Source: Fidelibacterota bacterium (GTDB lineage: Bacteria > Fidelibacterota > UBA2242 > JAFGTP01). From it: 11,519 bases of DNA. The notes beneath the pieces are model-generated. The model worked only from the letters and a program-made list of their open reading frames with translations, made no database searches and was not told the DNA's origin. A program made the translations under genes and the position numbers. The stretch spans positions 1 to 11,519 of the forward strand of contig JAIPJV010000037.1 in assembly GCA_021734005.1 (NCBI GenBank), written 5' to 3'. This document shows, in pieces, positions 1 through 7,174 of the stretch (its first letter is position 1; the number at the start of each line of letters is the position of its first letter).

Positions 1-2
1 CT

Positions 3-989
3 TTTTATACTACTCGCAATTCAAATCCTGAAATTGATATTGTTGAGATTAACCCATTACGGCAAATTGCTGAGATCAGATACAGTTGGGAATTGCCTAA
101 AAATCTGGAGGAACGCCAAAAATCCAATCCTAAAATGCTGAATATACCAATAAAAGTAAAATTAACACTGGAAAAAGATTCCCGGCATTTGAAGATAAAA
201 ATAGATCTGGAAAACAAAGTTGAATGCCATAGACTGCGGTTCATGTTCCCTACCGGTTTAAATGCTTTATCATCTTTCGGTGAAGGACAATTTGATGTTG
301 TCGAACGACCTGTTGAAAGAAAAAATACTAGTGACTGGATTGAGCAACCTATGTATGATTATCCTATGCATCATTTTGTTGATCTTTTTGATGGTGAAAA
401 AGGGGCGGCAGTGCTCGTATCCGGACTCAAAGAATATGAAGCACTGGATGATGAACAAGGCACACTAGCCATAACCTTATTGCGATCTTTTGATTACAGA
501 ATACCGGTTGCCTCAATGCAGGATTATTCTGATCATAAAGGAACTCAGTGTTTAGGTAAACAATCTTACAAACTGGCTTTTTATCCACACAAAGGTAATT
601 GGCAAGCAGGGCAGGTATTTCGTGAGGCTATGCTTTATAATTATGAACCAAGAATCGTTCAAACAGGTTGGGGAGAAGGCTGTCTGGATAATAATAGTTC
701 GTTTATTGAATTCGAGTCTGAACAGATAATAACAAGTGCACTAAAAAAAGCAGAAGATGGAAATGGTTACATAATCAGATTATATAACCCGGGAAAAACG
801 GAAGTTGAGGAAAAAATCAAATTTAATTTCAGCTTATCAGATGTTTTTCTCACAAATCTGGAGGAGAAAAAGGTTAATAAGGTGACTATTGTTAACGATA
901 ATTATATAAAATTAAAAATACCTTCAAAAACAATCCAAACATATAGGTTAATTCCAAAAAAAAGTGATCAAGTAATTGATAATAAATAA
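3..989 (+). CDS. GH38-family alpha-mannosidase, C-terminal part (5' end outside window)
   Basis: The reading frame is open to the left edge from position 3, giving 328 visible residues, so the TTG at 93 is not a real start. The fragment matches the C-terminal beta-sandwich half of glycoside hydrolase family 38, which removes alpha-linked mannose and includes lysosomal-type mannosidases and bacterial mannosylglycerate hydrolases. Seen in order (visible numbering): HRLRFMFPTGL near 76-86, a VVERP stretch near 98-102, GLKEYE at 141-146 and TLAITLLRSF from 154. These are characteristic of the GH38 C-terminal domains. The catalytic aspartate and metal site belong to the missing N-terminal part, so activity cannot be judged. 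The protein ends without a YPNPFN sorting domain, unlike the next three genes, which suggests a periplasmic or cytoplasmic enzyme; any signal peptide would be off-window. Exact linkage specificity is unknown. Confidence 0.85.
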   Translation, partial: FYTTRNSNPEIDIVEINPLRQIAEIRYSWELPKNLEERQKSNPKMLNIPIKVKLTLEKDSRHLKIKIDLENKVECHRLRFMFPTGLNALSSFGEGQFDVVERPVERKNTSDWIEQPMYDYPMHHFVDLFDGEKGAAVLVSGLKEYEALDDEQGTLAITLLRSFDYRIPVASMQDYSDHKGTQCLGKQSYKLAFYPHKGNWQAGQVFREAMLYNYEPRIVQTGWGEGCLDNNSSFIEFESEQIITSALKKAEDGNGYIIRLYNPGKTEVEEKIKFNFSLSDVFLTNLEEKKVNKVTIVNDNYIKLKIPSKTIQTYRLIPKKSDQVIDNK

Positions 990-1102
990 AATAGTCCAAA
1001 ATCAGAAAAGTGCTAATAATGCTTGCAAAAAAAGATTTGATATTTTAACTTGAAGAGTTAGTAAGGTAGTTTAACTAATAAAAGAACTAATTTTTATTAA
1101 GA

Positions 1103-1149
1103 GAAATTTTTTCAACTTTAAAAATTTCAGGAGAAAATTAAACTGAAAT
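1103..1149 (+). promoter_or_regulatory. Two overlapping inverted repeats in the leader of the 1457-residue gene
   Basis: GAAATTTTT at 1103-1111 is the perfect reverse complement of AAAAATTTC at 1120-1128 (9-bp stem, 8-nt loop). ATTTCAG at 1124-1130 is the perfect reverse complement of CTGAAAT at 1143-1149 (7-bp stem, 12-nt loop). The stems share bases 1124-1128, so only one can form at a time, and the second ends 4 nt before the ribosome binding site. This could be a leader that tunes translation, but both stems are very AT-rich, so chance is a real alternative. I could not recognise a convincing promoter in 990-1165. Confidence 0.25.
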
Positions 1150-1153
1150 CAAA

Positions 1154-1160
1154 AAGGAGG
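1154..1160 (+). promoter_or_regulatory. Strong Shine-Dalgarno site
   Basis: AAGGAGG lies 5 nt before the ATG at 1166. It decides the start over the out-of-frame ATG at 1161. A site this close to consensus argues that the organism uses Shine-Dalgarno initiation, which is uncommon in Bacteroidia. Confidence 0.85.
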
Positions 1161-1165
1161 ATGAA

Positions 1166-4100
1166 ATGCGAAAATTGTTAGTGTTTTTAATGGTTTTTGG
1201 GTTAGTTGCTTTAGCAACAGCTCAAAATACTGTGGAAGAATGGAAATTTTTACCGGGCGAAAGTGAAGCACCGGCCTGGTTAAGTACTCAGGATGCACGC
1301 GGGCTTGACTATAATGCCTCATCATTCTGGAATGGTAGGGATCCATCAGTAAGTGAAGCGTGGATAATAAAAGCGGTTGACTCTGATGCTCCTGCCTGGA
1401 TGACATCAGGAAATGCAAGAGGTGTTGATATTAATATTTCATCAACACATGGTAGAAATACAGTCGTTTTTGCTGACAACGCTGCCCATACTGTTCATGT
1501 TCATGATGCTGTTGCAGATACTTTCATGTATAGTATGCCTACCAATAATGTCGATGCTCTCGGATGGATGGATCCATATCGAGTAGCAGTTACTCAGGAT
1601 GGCCAAATTTTTGCCAATGCCTATGATGGAAAAGTTGTCAAATGGGCTGACGATGATTCTACAACAGAAGCCGAACTAGTGATTGATCCTACCTCTGAAT
1701 ACTCAGGGAACAGCAGAGCTCTTGAAGTTGTTGGAACGGGTAACGATGTTAGAGTCTTTGTAGGTAAAGGTGATTCAATTTTAGTTTATGATGATGATGG
1801 TGCAGGAAATTTTGTAGAAGTCAAAAATCGTCATATTGCCACAGGCTGGGCAAATGAATGTGAATCCATTGCATCTGTAGATTCCAATAAAGTTTTTGCA
1901 GCTCAATGGGCTGGCGGTGCTGATCAAACTGTCAACCGTAGAATTTATGAACTCACTGACACCGCCTATGTTAACAATGAATCTCTCGTCGATCAATTAC
2001 CTTATAATTCTTGGTTTATGGTCCAGGGGATTGATGTGGGCGAAGATTATTTTGTTATTTCCGAATCTGGTGGAACTGAGGATGGATTTTCAGTTGGAAC
2101 CGTGACTGGAGGACATTTTAATCCAATTTCAGCTGACACAGACGGCGATAATGTATATGATGCTGGTATGAACAGTCCATCAGAAGTGACAGACATTGCT
2201 TTTGATAGTGAGTCAGGAATGGTTTATTGGACTGCAGCAGGAACAGATAGTGGCTCTGGAATTGGTGCTCTTCGTTTGAATGAGTATTCAGGAAATACAA
2301 TTGCTGTTGCGGACGATGATAACAATACAATTCATATTAATAAATCTGAAGATGGGGCACATTTATATGATCTTTCTAATGAAGGATTGGCCTCTGATTT
2401 CTGGACATCTTCTGCAGTTGCCCCTTACCGGGTAGCAGTTTCCGAAGACGGCCAAATTTTTGCCAATACTTTTAATGGTAAAGTTGTTAAATGGGAAAAT
2501 GATGCAGACACAACAAAACCTGAAGTCATTGTTGATCTTTCAGAAGAAACTGGAAACAGTCGCAGTATCGAAGTCGTTGGTACTGGTCATAATGTTACCC
2601 TTTATTTTAGTAAAGGAACTGATATAAGAGTTTTTAAGGATGATGGAACCGGAAGTTTTGTTGAAAATACTGATATGAAAATAGCCACTGGATTTGGAGA
2701 TGAAGCAGAGGCTATTGCTGCTCAAGATTCAAATACAGTATGGATTGCAAATGCCTCGGGTGGTGTAGAAAATCGTGGTGTCTGGAATCTGACAGATGGT
2801 GTATATGAATATGATTCATTGGCAACAGAGTCCCTACCCTTTATACCGTGGTTTGTTGCTCAAGGTCTAGACGTAGATGTGCAAGACAGTCTCTATATTC
2901 TCGGTGAAGCAGGAGGTAGCCTTGATGGAATAGCCGTCGGTACAATGGATGGAATGAACTTTCCACCAATGGACGAGACTCTAGATAATGATGGTGATGG
3001 TGTATATGATGCTGCTGGTGCGATTAACAGTGCTAGTCTGGTTGTAGATGTTGCTATTGACCCTGTAAATAATCAGGTTTACTGGTCAAGTGCTGGAAGC
3101 TCAGGTGGTATGGGAAAACTGTCAATAAATTTGCCTGTGCCCACTATAAGTATTGCAGAAGCAAAAGTTGATGCCGATTCAAATGATACTCCGGATAAAT
3201 TAGATGAAGAGGTTACTATAAAAGGTGTGATTACATCACCGAATTATGGTTATAATTCACAATATTATTTACAGGATGAAACTGCAGCTATAGTTCTCTA
3301 TTCTAATGAAATAAGTTATGATTTCAATATTGGAGATGAAGTTGAGATTACTGGAGTACTTGATCAATATCAGGGCTTAACGCAAATTGTACCAGTAGAT
3401 TCTGCAGATGTAGAAGTTGTTGATACTGGAATACCTGTAGCACCGACCACTACTGAAATTGCCGATATTGGTGAAGACTACGAATCAATGTTAGTCCATC
3501 TTGAAAGGGTTAAGATAGTTGATGTATCTGCATGGCCACCGGAAGGAGAAAATGGTTATAGTAGCGATATATTAGTGACAGATGGTGTTGACACTGTAGG
3601 TATTTTTATTGATAAAGAAACAGAGCTTGATGGCTGGACTCCACCAACTGGATGGATGAATTTAACTGCTTTGTGTGACCAATATGGTGAATACAGTTTA
3701 AGAGGTACTTTACAAGAACACTTTGTACCAATTCAAGAACCTGATGTATTGCATCCTTATTGGGGATATACAGACGCTGGTGGTAACAAACCTGACTATA
3801 TTGGAACAAATTATTATACCAGAGGTATGGCCTATGGTAGAGTCGATGGTAAAGATAGGGTGTATGTTGCAACTAGAAATGGTGACCATAGAATTTATGT
3901 ATATGATGCCATGACAGGTGATAGTGTAAACATTATCAAGAAACCTGGTGACTATACTCAGGGCTATTTTCCAATCAACGCAGTTGATGTCTCTGATGAT
4001 GGAAAAATCTTTGTTTGTAATATGACTCTTGATGCTACTGTTGATGCACCATTCCGGGTTTACCGCTGGGATAGTGAAACTGCAGAACCAACAGTTGCTG

Positions 4101-5539
4101 TCGAATATGACGGAGGCAGCCGACTTGGTGATATGTTCAGTGTTTATGGTAGTGTTGAGGATAATTCAATTGCAATCTATGCAGCCGAACATAATGGTGA
4201 TAAGATAGTAAAATTCACCACAGATGATAATGGTGATAGTTTTACTGCCGAAGAAATAACAATGCCAAGTTCTATGGGGTCCATAGCAAATGTTGCTGAA
4301 GCCGCAGATGGTAGTATGTGGATTAAATCAGCAGGTCATCCGCTGATTCACAGACATACTGATGGAACGATAGATACTGTAAATACTGATGTAGTCTCTG
4401 TTTATTCATCCAAAATTAAATATATGAAAAATGGAGATGAAGAAATATTAGGCGTTTACTACTATGGTGCTGAAGCAGAATATGTAGATATTCTTGATGT
4501 AACAAATGGTGCTGATGAAGCCGAAGTTATTGCTACCACACCTTCTATTGGAAATATTGCTAATATTAATGGAACAGGTTCAGTTGATTTCAAAATTGTG
4601 GATGAAAATACTGCCCTTGTTTTCTTAATGGGAACAAATAATGGAATTGCCGCCTTTACAAACAATCCGGACTTTATGCCAACTAATGTTCTGAGCTTGT
4701 TCTATGGTAACACACAAACTCTTCATGAAAATCCCTACGGAGGTGGTTATATAACCGGGATGAATGGTTATGGTGACCTTGGTAAATATCAACTCATTGA
4801 CAGCCTAGAAACTGATGATAAACTCTATGGATTTACATATTATTTCGGTTATAAGGATATAATTGGTAAACCGGATACCGTTGACCTGGTTGTAAGGGAT
4901 GTAGATGAAGCCAATGATGGTGCTCCTGGAACCTTATTAAAGAAAATGTCTATCTCAACAGAGGAAATCGATACAAGTGGTGATGGTAGTAATACTTTCA
5001 GATTCATCAGTCCAGTAGAGGTTTCCGGACCAACTTTTCTTGGTTACGAATGGGATGAGACTGTTGATGACACCCTGGCACTGTATGCTGATGCAGATGG
5101 TGAAGGCGAAGGTGCAAATCGGGCCTGGGAAAAATTTGATGATGGCTCCTATAATGATTTCGGAACAAATCTCAATCCTGATTTTTCCTGGGATATAAAT
5201 GCTGATCTCTGGATAGAAGCCTTATACCTTGAAGCACCAGAGGTTGGTCTAGATGAAAATAGTAAGGCATTACCACAAGAATATAAACTGAGTCAGAATT
5301 ATCCGAATCCATTTAATCCAGTAACTAATATTCAACTAGCATTACCCAAAACTGCTAATGTAAAACTTACTGTTTACAACTTGCTAGGTCAAAAAGTTGC
5401 TACAGTTTATGATGGTATGATGAATGCTGGAAACCATCAAATTCGGTTTAATGCCAGTAAATTGTCGAGTGGGATCTATTTTTACAGAATTAAAGCTAAC
5501 AGCTTTACTGATGTGAAAAAGATGACCGTACTTAAATAA
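1166..5539 (+). CDS. Large modular secreted protein: propeller-like modules, OB-fold-like region, T9SS sorting domain
   Basis: A 1457-residue protein of unknown specific function, predicted to be exported and then sorted by T9SS to the cell surface or medium. It begins with a signal peptide (basic MRK, hydrophobic core, likely cleavage near ALATA/Q, residues 19-20). Two short repeats follow (33-72 and 73-112, each with APAW and ARG). Two tandem propeller-like modules come next (about 96-375 and 376-655), both carrying YRVAV, DGQIFAN and GKVVKW. An OB-fold-like region occupies about 660-860 (VTIKGVITS from 683, YYLQD, FNIGDEVEITG). A third propeller-like module starts near TRGMAY (885) and ends near 1170. 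A jelly-roll-like domain (about 1178-1353; GAPGTLL at 1252, VSGPTFLGYEW at 1286) precedes the type A sorting domain (about 1374-1457, NYPNPFNP at 1378-1385). No catalytic motif is recognised, so glycan or protein binding is the likeliest role. It is monocistronic by its terminator at 5556. Confidence 0.85.
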   Translation: MRKLLVFLMVFGLVALATAQNTVEEWKFLPGESEAPAWLSTQDARGLDYNASSFWNGRDPSVSEAWIIKAVDSDAPAWMTSGNARGVDINISSTHGRNTVVFADNAAHTVHVHDAVADTFMYSMPTNNVDALGWMDPYRVAVTQDGQIFANAYDGKVVKWADDDSTTEAELVIDPTSEYSGNSRALEVVGTGNDVRVFVGKGDSILVYDDDGAGNFVEVKNRHIATGWANECESIASVDSNKVFAAQWAGGADQTVNRRIYELTDTAYVNNESLVDQLPYNSWFMVQGIDVGEDYFVISESGGTEDGFSVGTVTGGHFNPISADTDGDNVYDAGMNSPSEVTDIAFDSESGMVYWTAAGTDSGSGIGALRLNEYSGNTIAVADDDNNTIHINKSEDGAHLYDLSNEGLASDFWTSSAVAPYRVAVSEDGQIFANTFNGKVVKWENDADTTKPEVIVDLSEETGNSRSIEVVGTGHNVTLYFSKGTDIRVFKDDGTGSFVENTDMKIATGFGDEAEAIAAQDSNTVWIANASGGVENRGVWNLTDGVYEYDSLATESLPFIPWFVAQGLDVDVQDSLYILGEAGGSLDGIAVGTMDGMNFPPMDETLDNDGDGVYDAAGAINSASLVVDVAIDPVNNQVYWSSAGSSGGMGKLSINLPVPTISIAEAKVDADSNDTPDKLDEEVTIKGVITSPNYGYNSQYYLQDETAAIVLYSNEISYDFNIGDEVEITGVLDQYQGLTQIVPVDSADVEVVDTGIPVAPTTTEIADIGEDYESMLVHLERVKIVDVSAWPPEGENGYSSDILVTDGVDTVGIFIDKETELDGWTPPTGWMNLTALCDQYGEYSLRGTLQEHFVPIQEPDVLHPYWGYTDAGGNKPDYIGTNYYTRGMAYGRVDGKDRVYVATRNGDHRIYVYDAMTGDSVNIIKKPGDYTQGYFPINAVDVSDDGKIFVCNMTLDATVDAPFRVYRWDSETAEPTVAVEYDGGSRLGDMFSVYGSVEDNSIAIYAAEHNGDKIVKFTTDDNGDSFTAEEITMPSSMGSIANVAEAADGSMWIKSAGHPLIHRHTDGTIDTVNTDVVSVYSSKIKYMKNGDEEILGVYYYGAEAEYVDILDVTNGADEAEVIATTPSIGNIANINGTGSVDFKIVDENTALVFLMGTNNGIAAFTNNPDFMPTNVLSLFYGNTQTLHENPYGGGYITGMNGYGDLGKYQLIDSLETDDKLYGFTYYFGYKDIIGKPDTVDLVVRDVDEANDGAPGTLLKKMSISTEEIDTSGDGSNTFRFISPVEVSGPTFLGYEWDETVDDTLALYADADGEGEGANRAWEKFDDGSYNDFGTNLNPDFSWDINADLWIEALYLEAPEVGLDENSKALPQEYKLSQNYPNPFNPVTNIQLALPKTANVKLTVYNLLGQKVATVYDGMMNAGNHQIRFNASKLSSGIYFYRIKANSFTDVKKMTVLK
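1262..1501 (+). repeat. Short tandem repeat inside the N-terminus (two 40-residue units)
   Basis: Residues 33-72 and 73-112 of the large secreted protein begin alike: SEAPAWLSTQDARGLDYN against SDAPAWMTSGNARGVDIN. The match is in phase at exactly 120 nt and fades after about 25 residues. The second unit runs directly into the first propeller-like module, so the first looks like an extra, partial copy of a module's opening strand. Confidence 0.7.
1451..3130 (+). repeat. Internal tandem duplication of a 280-residue module
   Basis: Residues about 96-375 and 376-655 of the large secreted protein are two copies of the same module. Shared landmarks in the same order are YRVAV, DGQIFAN, GKVVKW, GNSR, EVVGTG, a DSN, the acidic loops DTDGDNVYD (324-332) and DNDGDGVYD (607-615), then a VYW strand. 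The landmarks are offset by 280 residues at the module start and 283 in the middle, so a few residues were gained or lost. At DNA level an 18-nt stretch is identical (1601-1618 and 2450-2467), but most of the rest differs at many positions, so the duplication is not recent. Confidence 0.85.
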
Positions 5540-5555
5540 AGTGGTTCAAATTTTT

Positions 5556-5592
5556 CTGGGAGCTGCTCTTCTAGGCAGCTCCCAGTTTTTTT
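5556..5592 (+). terminator. Rho-independent terminator
   Basis: CTGGGAGCTGC at 5556-5566 pairs perfectly with GCAGCTCCCAG at 5575-5585 around an 8-nt loop, followed by seven T. It lies 16 nt after the stop codon at 5537-5539. No T-tract is present on the opposite strand, so it works in the + direction. It separates the 1457-residue gene from the genes that follow. Confidence 0.95.
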
Positions 5593-5653
5593 AATTTTGT
5601 AAAAAAAATAGAGGAATTGCCTAATTTAATATAATTTTGATACCAGCTTTACA

Positions 5654-5682
5654 TTGACAGGAATTTCATTAAAATTTATGTG
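5654..5682 (+). promoter_or_regulatory. Candidate promoter for the 457-residue gene
   Basis: A consensus -35 hexamer TTGACA (5654-5659) lies 17 nt before TATGTG (5677-5682), a weak -10 match. It falls between the terminator and the gene, where a new promoter is needed. A transcript starting here would have a very short leader before the ribosome binding site at 5696. The -10 is poor, and promoter consensus in this lineage is not known to me, so this is tentative. Confidence 0.35.
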
Positions 5683-5695
5683 ATATTAATATAAT

Positions 5696-5701
5696 GGGAG
5701 G
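5696..5701 (+). promoter_or_regulatory. Shine-Dalgarno site that sets the start at 5706
   Basis: GGGAGG lies 4 nt before the ATG at 5706. The in-frame ATG at 5694-5696 overlaps this site and has no ribosome binding site of its own, so 5706 is the better start. Confidence 0.8.
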
Positions 5702-5705
5702 TAAA

Positions 5706-7079
5706 ATGAAAAAATTATTCACCACTATCATTGCGATGTTACTTGTTGTGTTTGCTTTTGGCCAAGGTGCTGATAACTGGTATTATCTGGAAGATAGGGA
5801 TATAAGTTTTCCTGAAGGAGACACTTTAGCCAATCCATATAAATGTACTGTAGATAGTGCCGGTAATTTGTGGGTAATTTCTTCGGTTGCTACAGATACT
5901 AATGCTATTAACGGACTTTATAAAGCCTCTCCCGGTGATTCAGTATTTACATTAGTTGATGACTTTTCTGACGATCCTGATGTAGACAAAACAACCGGTA
6001 TTACAAATATTGAAAATAATGTTTTTGTGCTATCACAAAAAGTCGGAATTCCTGTGGTTTCTTTTGTATATTATTATCCAGAAGGTGATCCAGCCCGGAG
6101 AGAATTAATTGATGATGAAAAAGCAAATGGCTATGGAACAAAAGTAAATGGATTTGAAGCAACTAAAGATGGATATATATTTGGTGGTATTATTTACCAG
6201 GGCCCCAAAATGAGAGGATATGATTATACCGAAGGTGCTGACCCATGGGGACAATACATTTCTGCTGAATGTCAGAGTGTCGATCCTGGTGGCTCTTATA
6301 TTTTAGGTGACGCTATTCGAGATATTGGTATTATTCCGAATGGAGACTATTCAGATCCAAATACACCCGTCTATACCTCAAGAAATAGTGCTCTTTCTGG
6401 TGAAAAAACAGGAGGAGTGACAAAATGGACAGGCGGTGTCCAGGACTCTTTAACAGGTTATACAGGAGAATCTGTCGATGATGTGGGCGGCTTTCTAAAG
6501 TGGACAAGTAAAGTTCCAAACGGAATTACCTGTGATTCTAATGGAAGGCTTTGGGCTGTTGGTACTGATAGCAGTCGTAAATGGGTTAAAGCTTTTCAGG
6601 TTGATGGAAATTGGGCAACTCAGGTCAATGAATTACCTAGTAGTACAAGTCAGGATATTTCCTATCCAGGCGGCGCTCCTTTGTTAGTGCCGGAAGATGT
6701 TGCCCTTAGTCCCAATGAAACAATGGCTTATGTTATTGATCAGGGCGCTAAAAAGGCCTTTGTATTTTCAACTTCTGAAACCGCAGTAAAGCCATCAGAA
6801 AATGAGCAATTTGCTGAAAATTTTATTCTTTATTCCGCATATCCTAATCCCTTTAATCCAATCACAAATATCTCCTTTAATTTGCCAGGTCATTCAAATG
6901 TCAAAATTACTCTTTATAACTTAAAGGGGCAATTTGTTAAAGATATTACAAATCAACGAATGAATGGCGGTAAGCACACACTCCAAGCTGATTTTACCGG
7001 CCTATCTAGTGGAATCTATTTTTATAAAATTTCGACAAAATTTGGTTCCAGGACAGAAAAAATAACATTTCTGGAATAA
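5706..7079 (+). CDS. Secreted beta-propeller protein with T9SS type A sorting domain
   Basis: A 457-residue protein. The start at 5706 is chosen because it follows GGGAGG and begins directly with a classic signal peptide (MKK, then a hydrophobic core, likely cleavage before Q20); the ATG at 5694 would add four residues encoded by the ribosome binding site. The middle looks like an NHL- or SMP-30-type propeller, with blade-like strands NPYKCTVDSAGNLWV (43 on), ATKDGYIFGG (152 on), VPNGITCDSNGRLWAV (270 on) and VPEDVALSPNETMAYV (328 on). The end is a sorting domain (about 372-457) with YPNPFNP at 379-385 and the closing SGIYFYKI strand. No enzyme active site is recognised. It lies between a terminator and a glycoside hydrolase gene, which suggests a surface binding protein, but the ligand is unknown. 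It resembles the propeller modules of the upstream large protein in type, not in close sequence. Confidence 0.85.
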   Translation: MKKLFTTIIAMLLVVFAFGQGADNWYYLEDRDISFPEGDTLANPYKCTVDSAGNLWVISSVATDTNAINGLYKASPGDSVFTLVDDFSDDPDVDKTTGITNIENNVFVLSQKVGIPVVSFVYYYPEGDPARRELIDDEKANGYGTKVNGFEATKDGYIFGGIIYQGPKMRGYDYTEGADPWGQYISAECQSVDPGGSYILGDAIRDIGIIPNGDYSDPNTPVYTSRNSALSGEKTGGVTKWTGGVQDSLTGYTGESVDDVGGFLKWTSKVPNGITCDSNGRLWAVGTDSSRKWVKAFQVDGNWATQVNELPSSTSQDISYPGGAPLLVPEDVALSPNETMAYVIDQGAKKAFVFSTSETAVKPSENEQFAENFILYSAYPNPFNPITNISFNLPGHSNVKITLYNLKGQFVKDITNQRMNGGKHTLQADFTGLSSGIYFYKISTKFGSRTEKITFLE

Positions 7080-7174
7080 TAGCCTAATTTTTAACATAAT
7101 AATAAATGAAAATCAGATTTGAAAGATTGTTAATTCAATATTTATCGATCAACTATAGGTGAAAAGCAAATACA

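Noticed and set aside
93..95. TTG at 93 as the start of the first gene
   Set aside because: The same frame is open and mannosidase-like back to position 3, so the gene is simply cut by the window edge.
1149..1418. 89-codon open frame on the minus strand
   Set aside because: It lies over the signal peptide and N-terminal repeats of the 1457-residue gene, has no ribosome binding site or recognisable protein features, and is a shadow.
2135..2161. Dockerin or cellulosome signal suggested by DTDGDNVYD
   Set aside because: Only a single acidic loop occurs per 280-residue module, without the paired F-hand repeats of a dockerin; it fits an isolated calcium-binding-type loop.
3606..3872. 88-codon open frame on the minus strand
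   Set aside because: It is fully inside the coding sequence of the large secreted protein, and its odd Tyr/His/Gln-rich composition is typical of a shadow frame.
5683..5692. Palindrome ATATTAATAT as an operator
   Set aside because: A 10-bp A/T-only palindrome is expected by chance in this composition, and no regulator gene is nearby.
7080..7174. Promoter before the GHL10 gene (TTGAAA at 7119)
   Set aside because: TTGAAA is present, but the candidate -10 hexamers have poor sequence or spacing; in such AT-rich DNA this is not enough to call a site.
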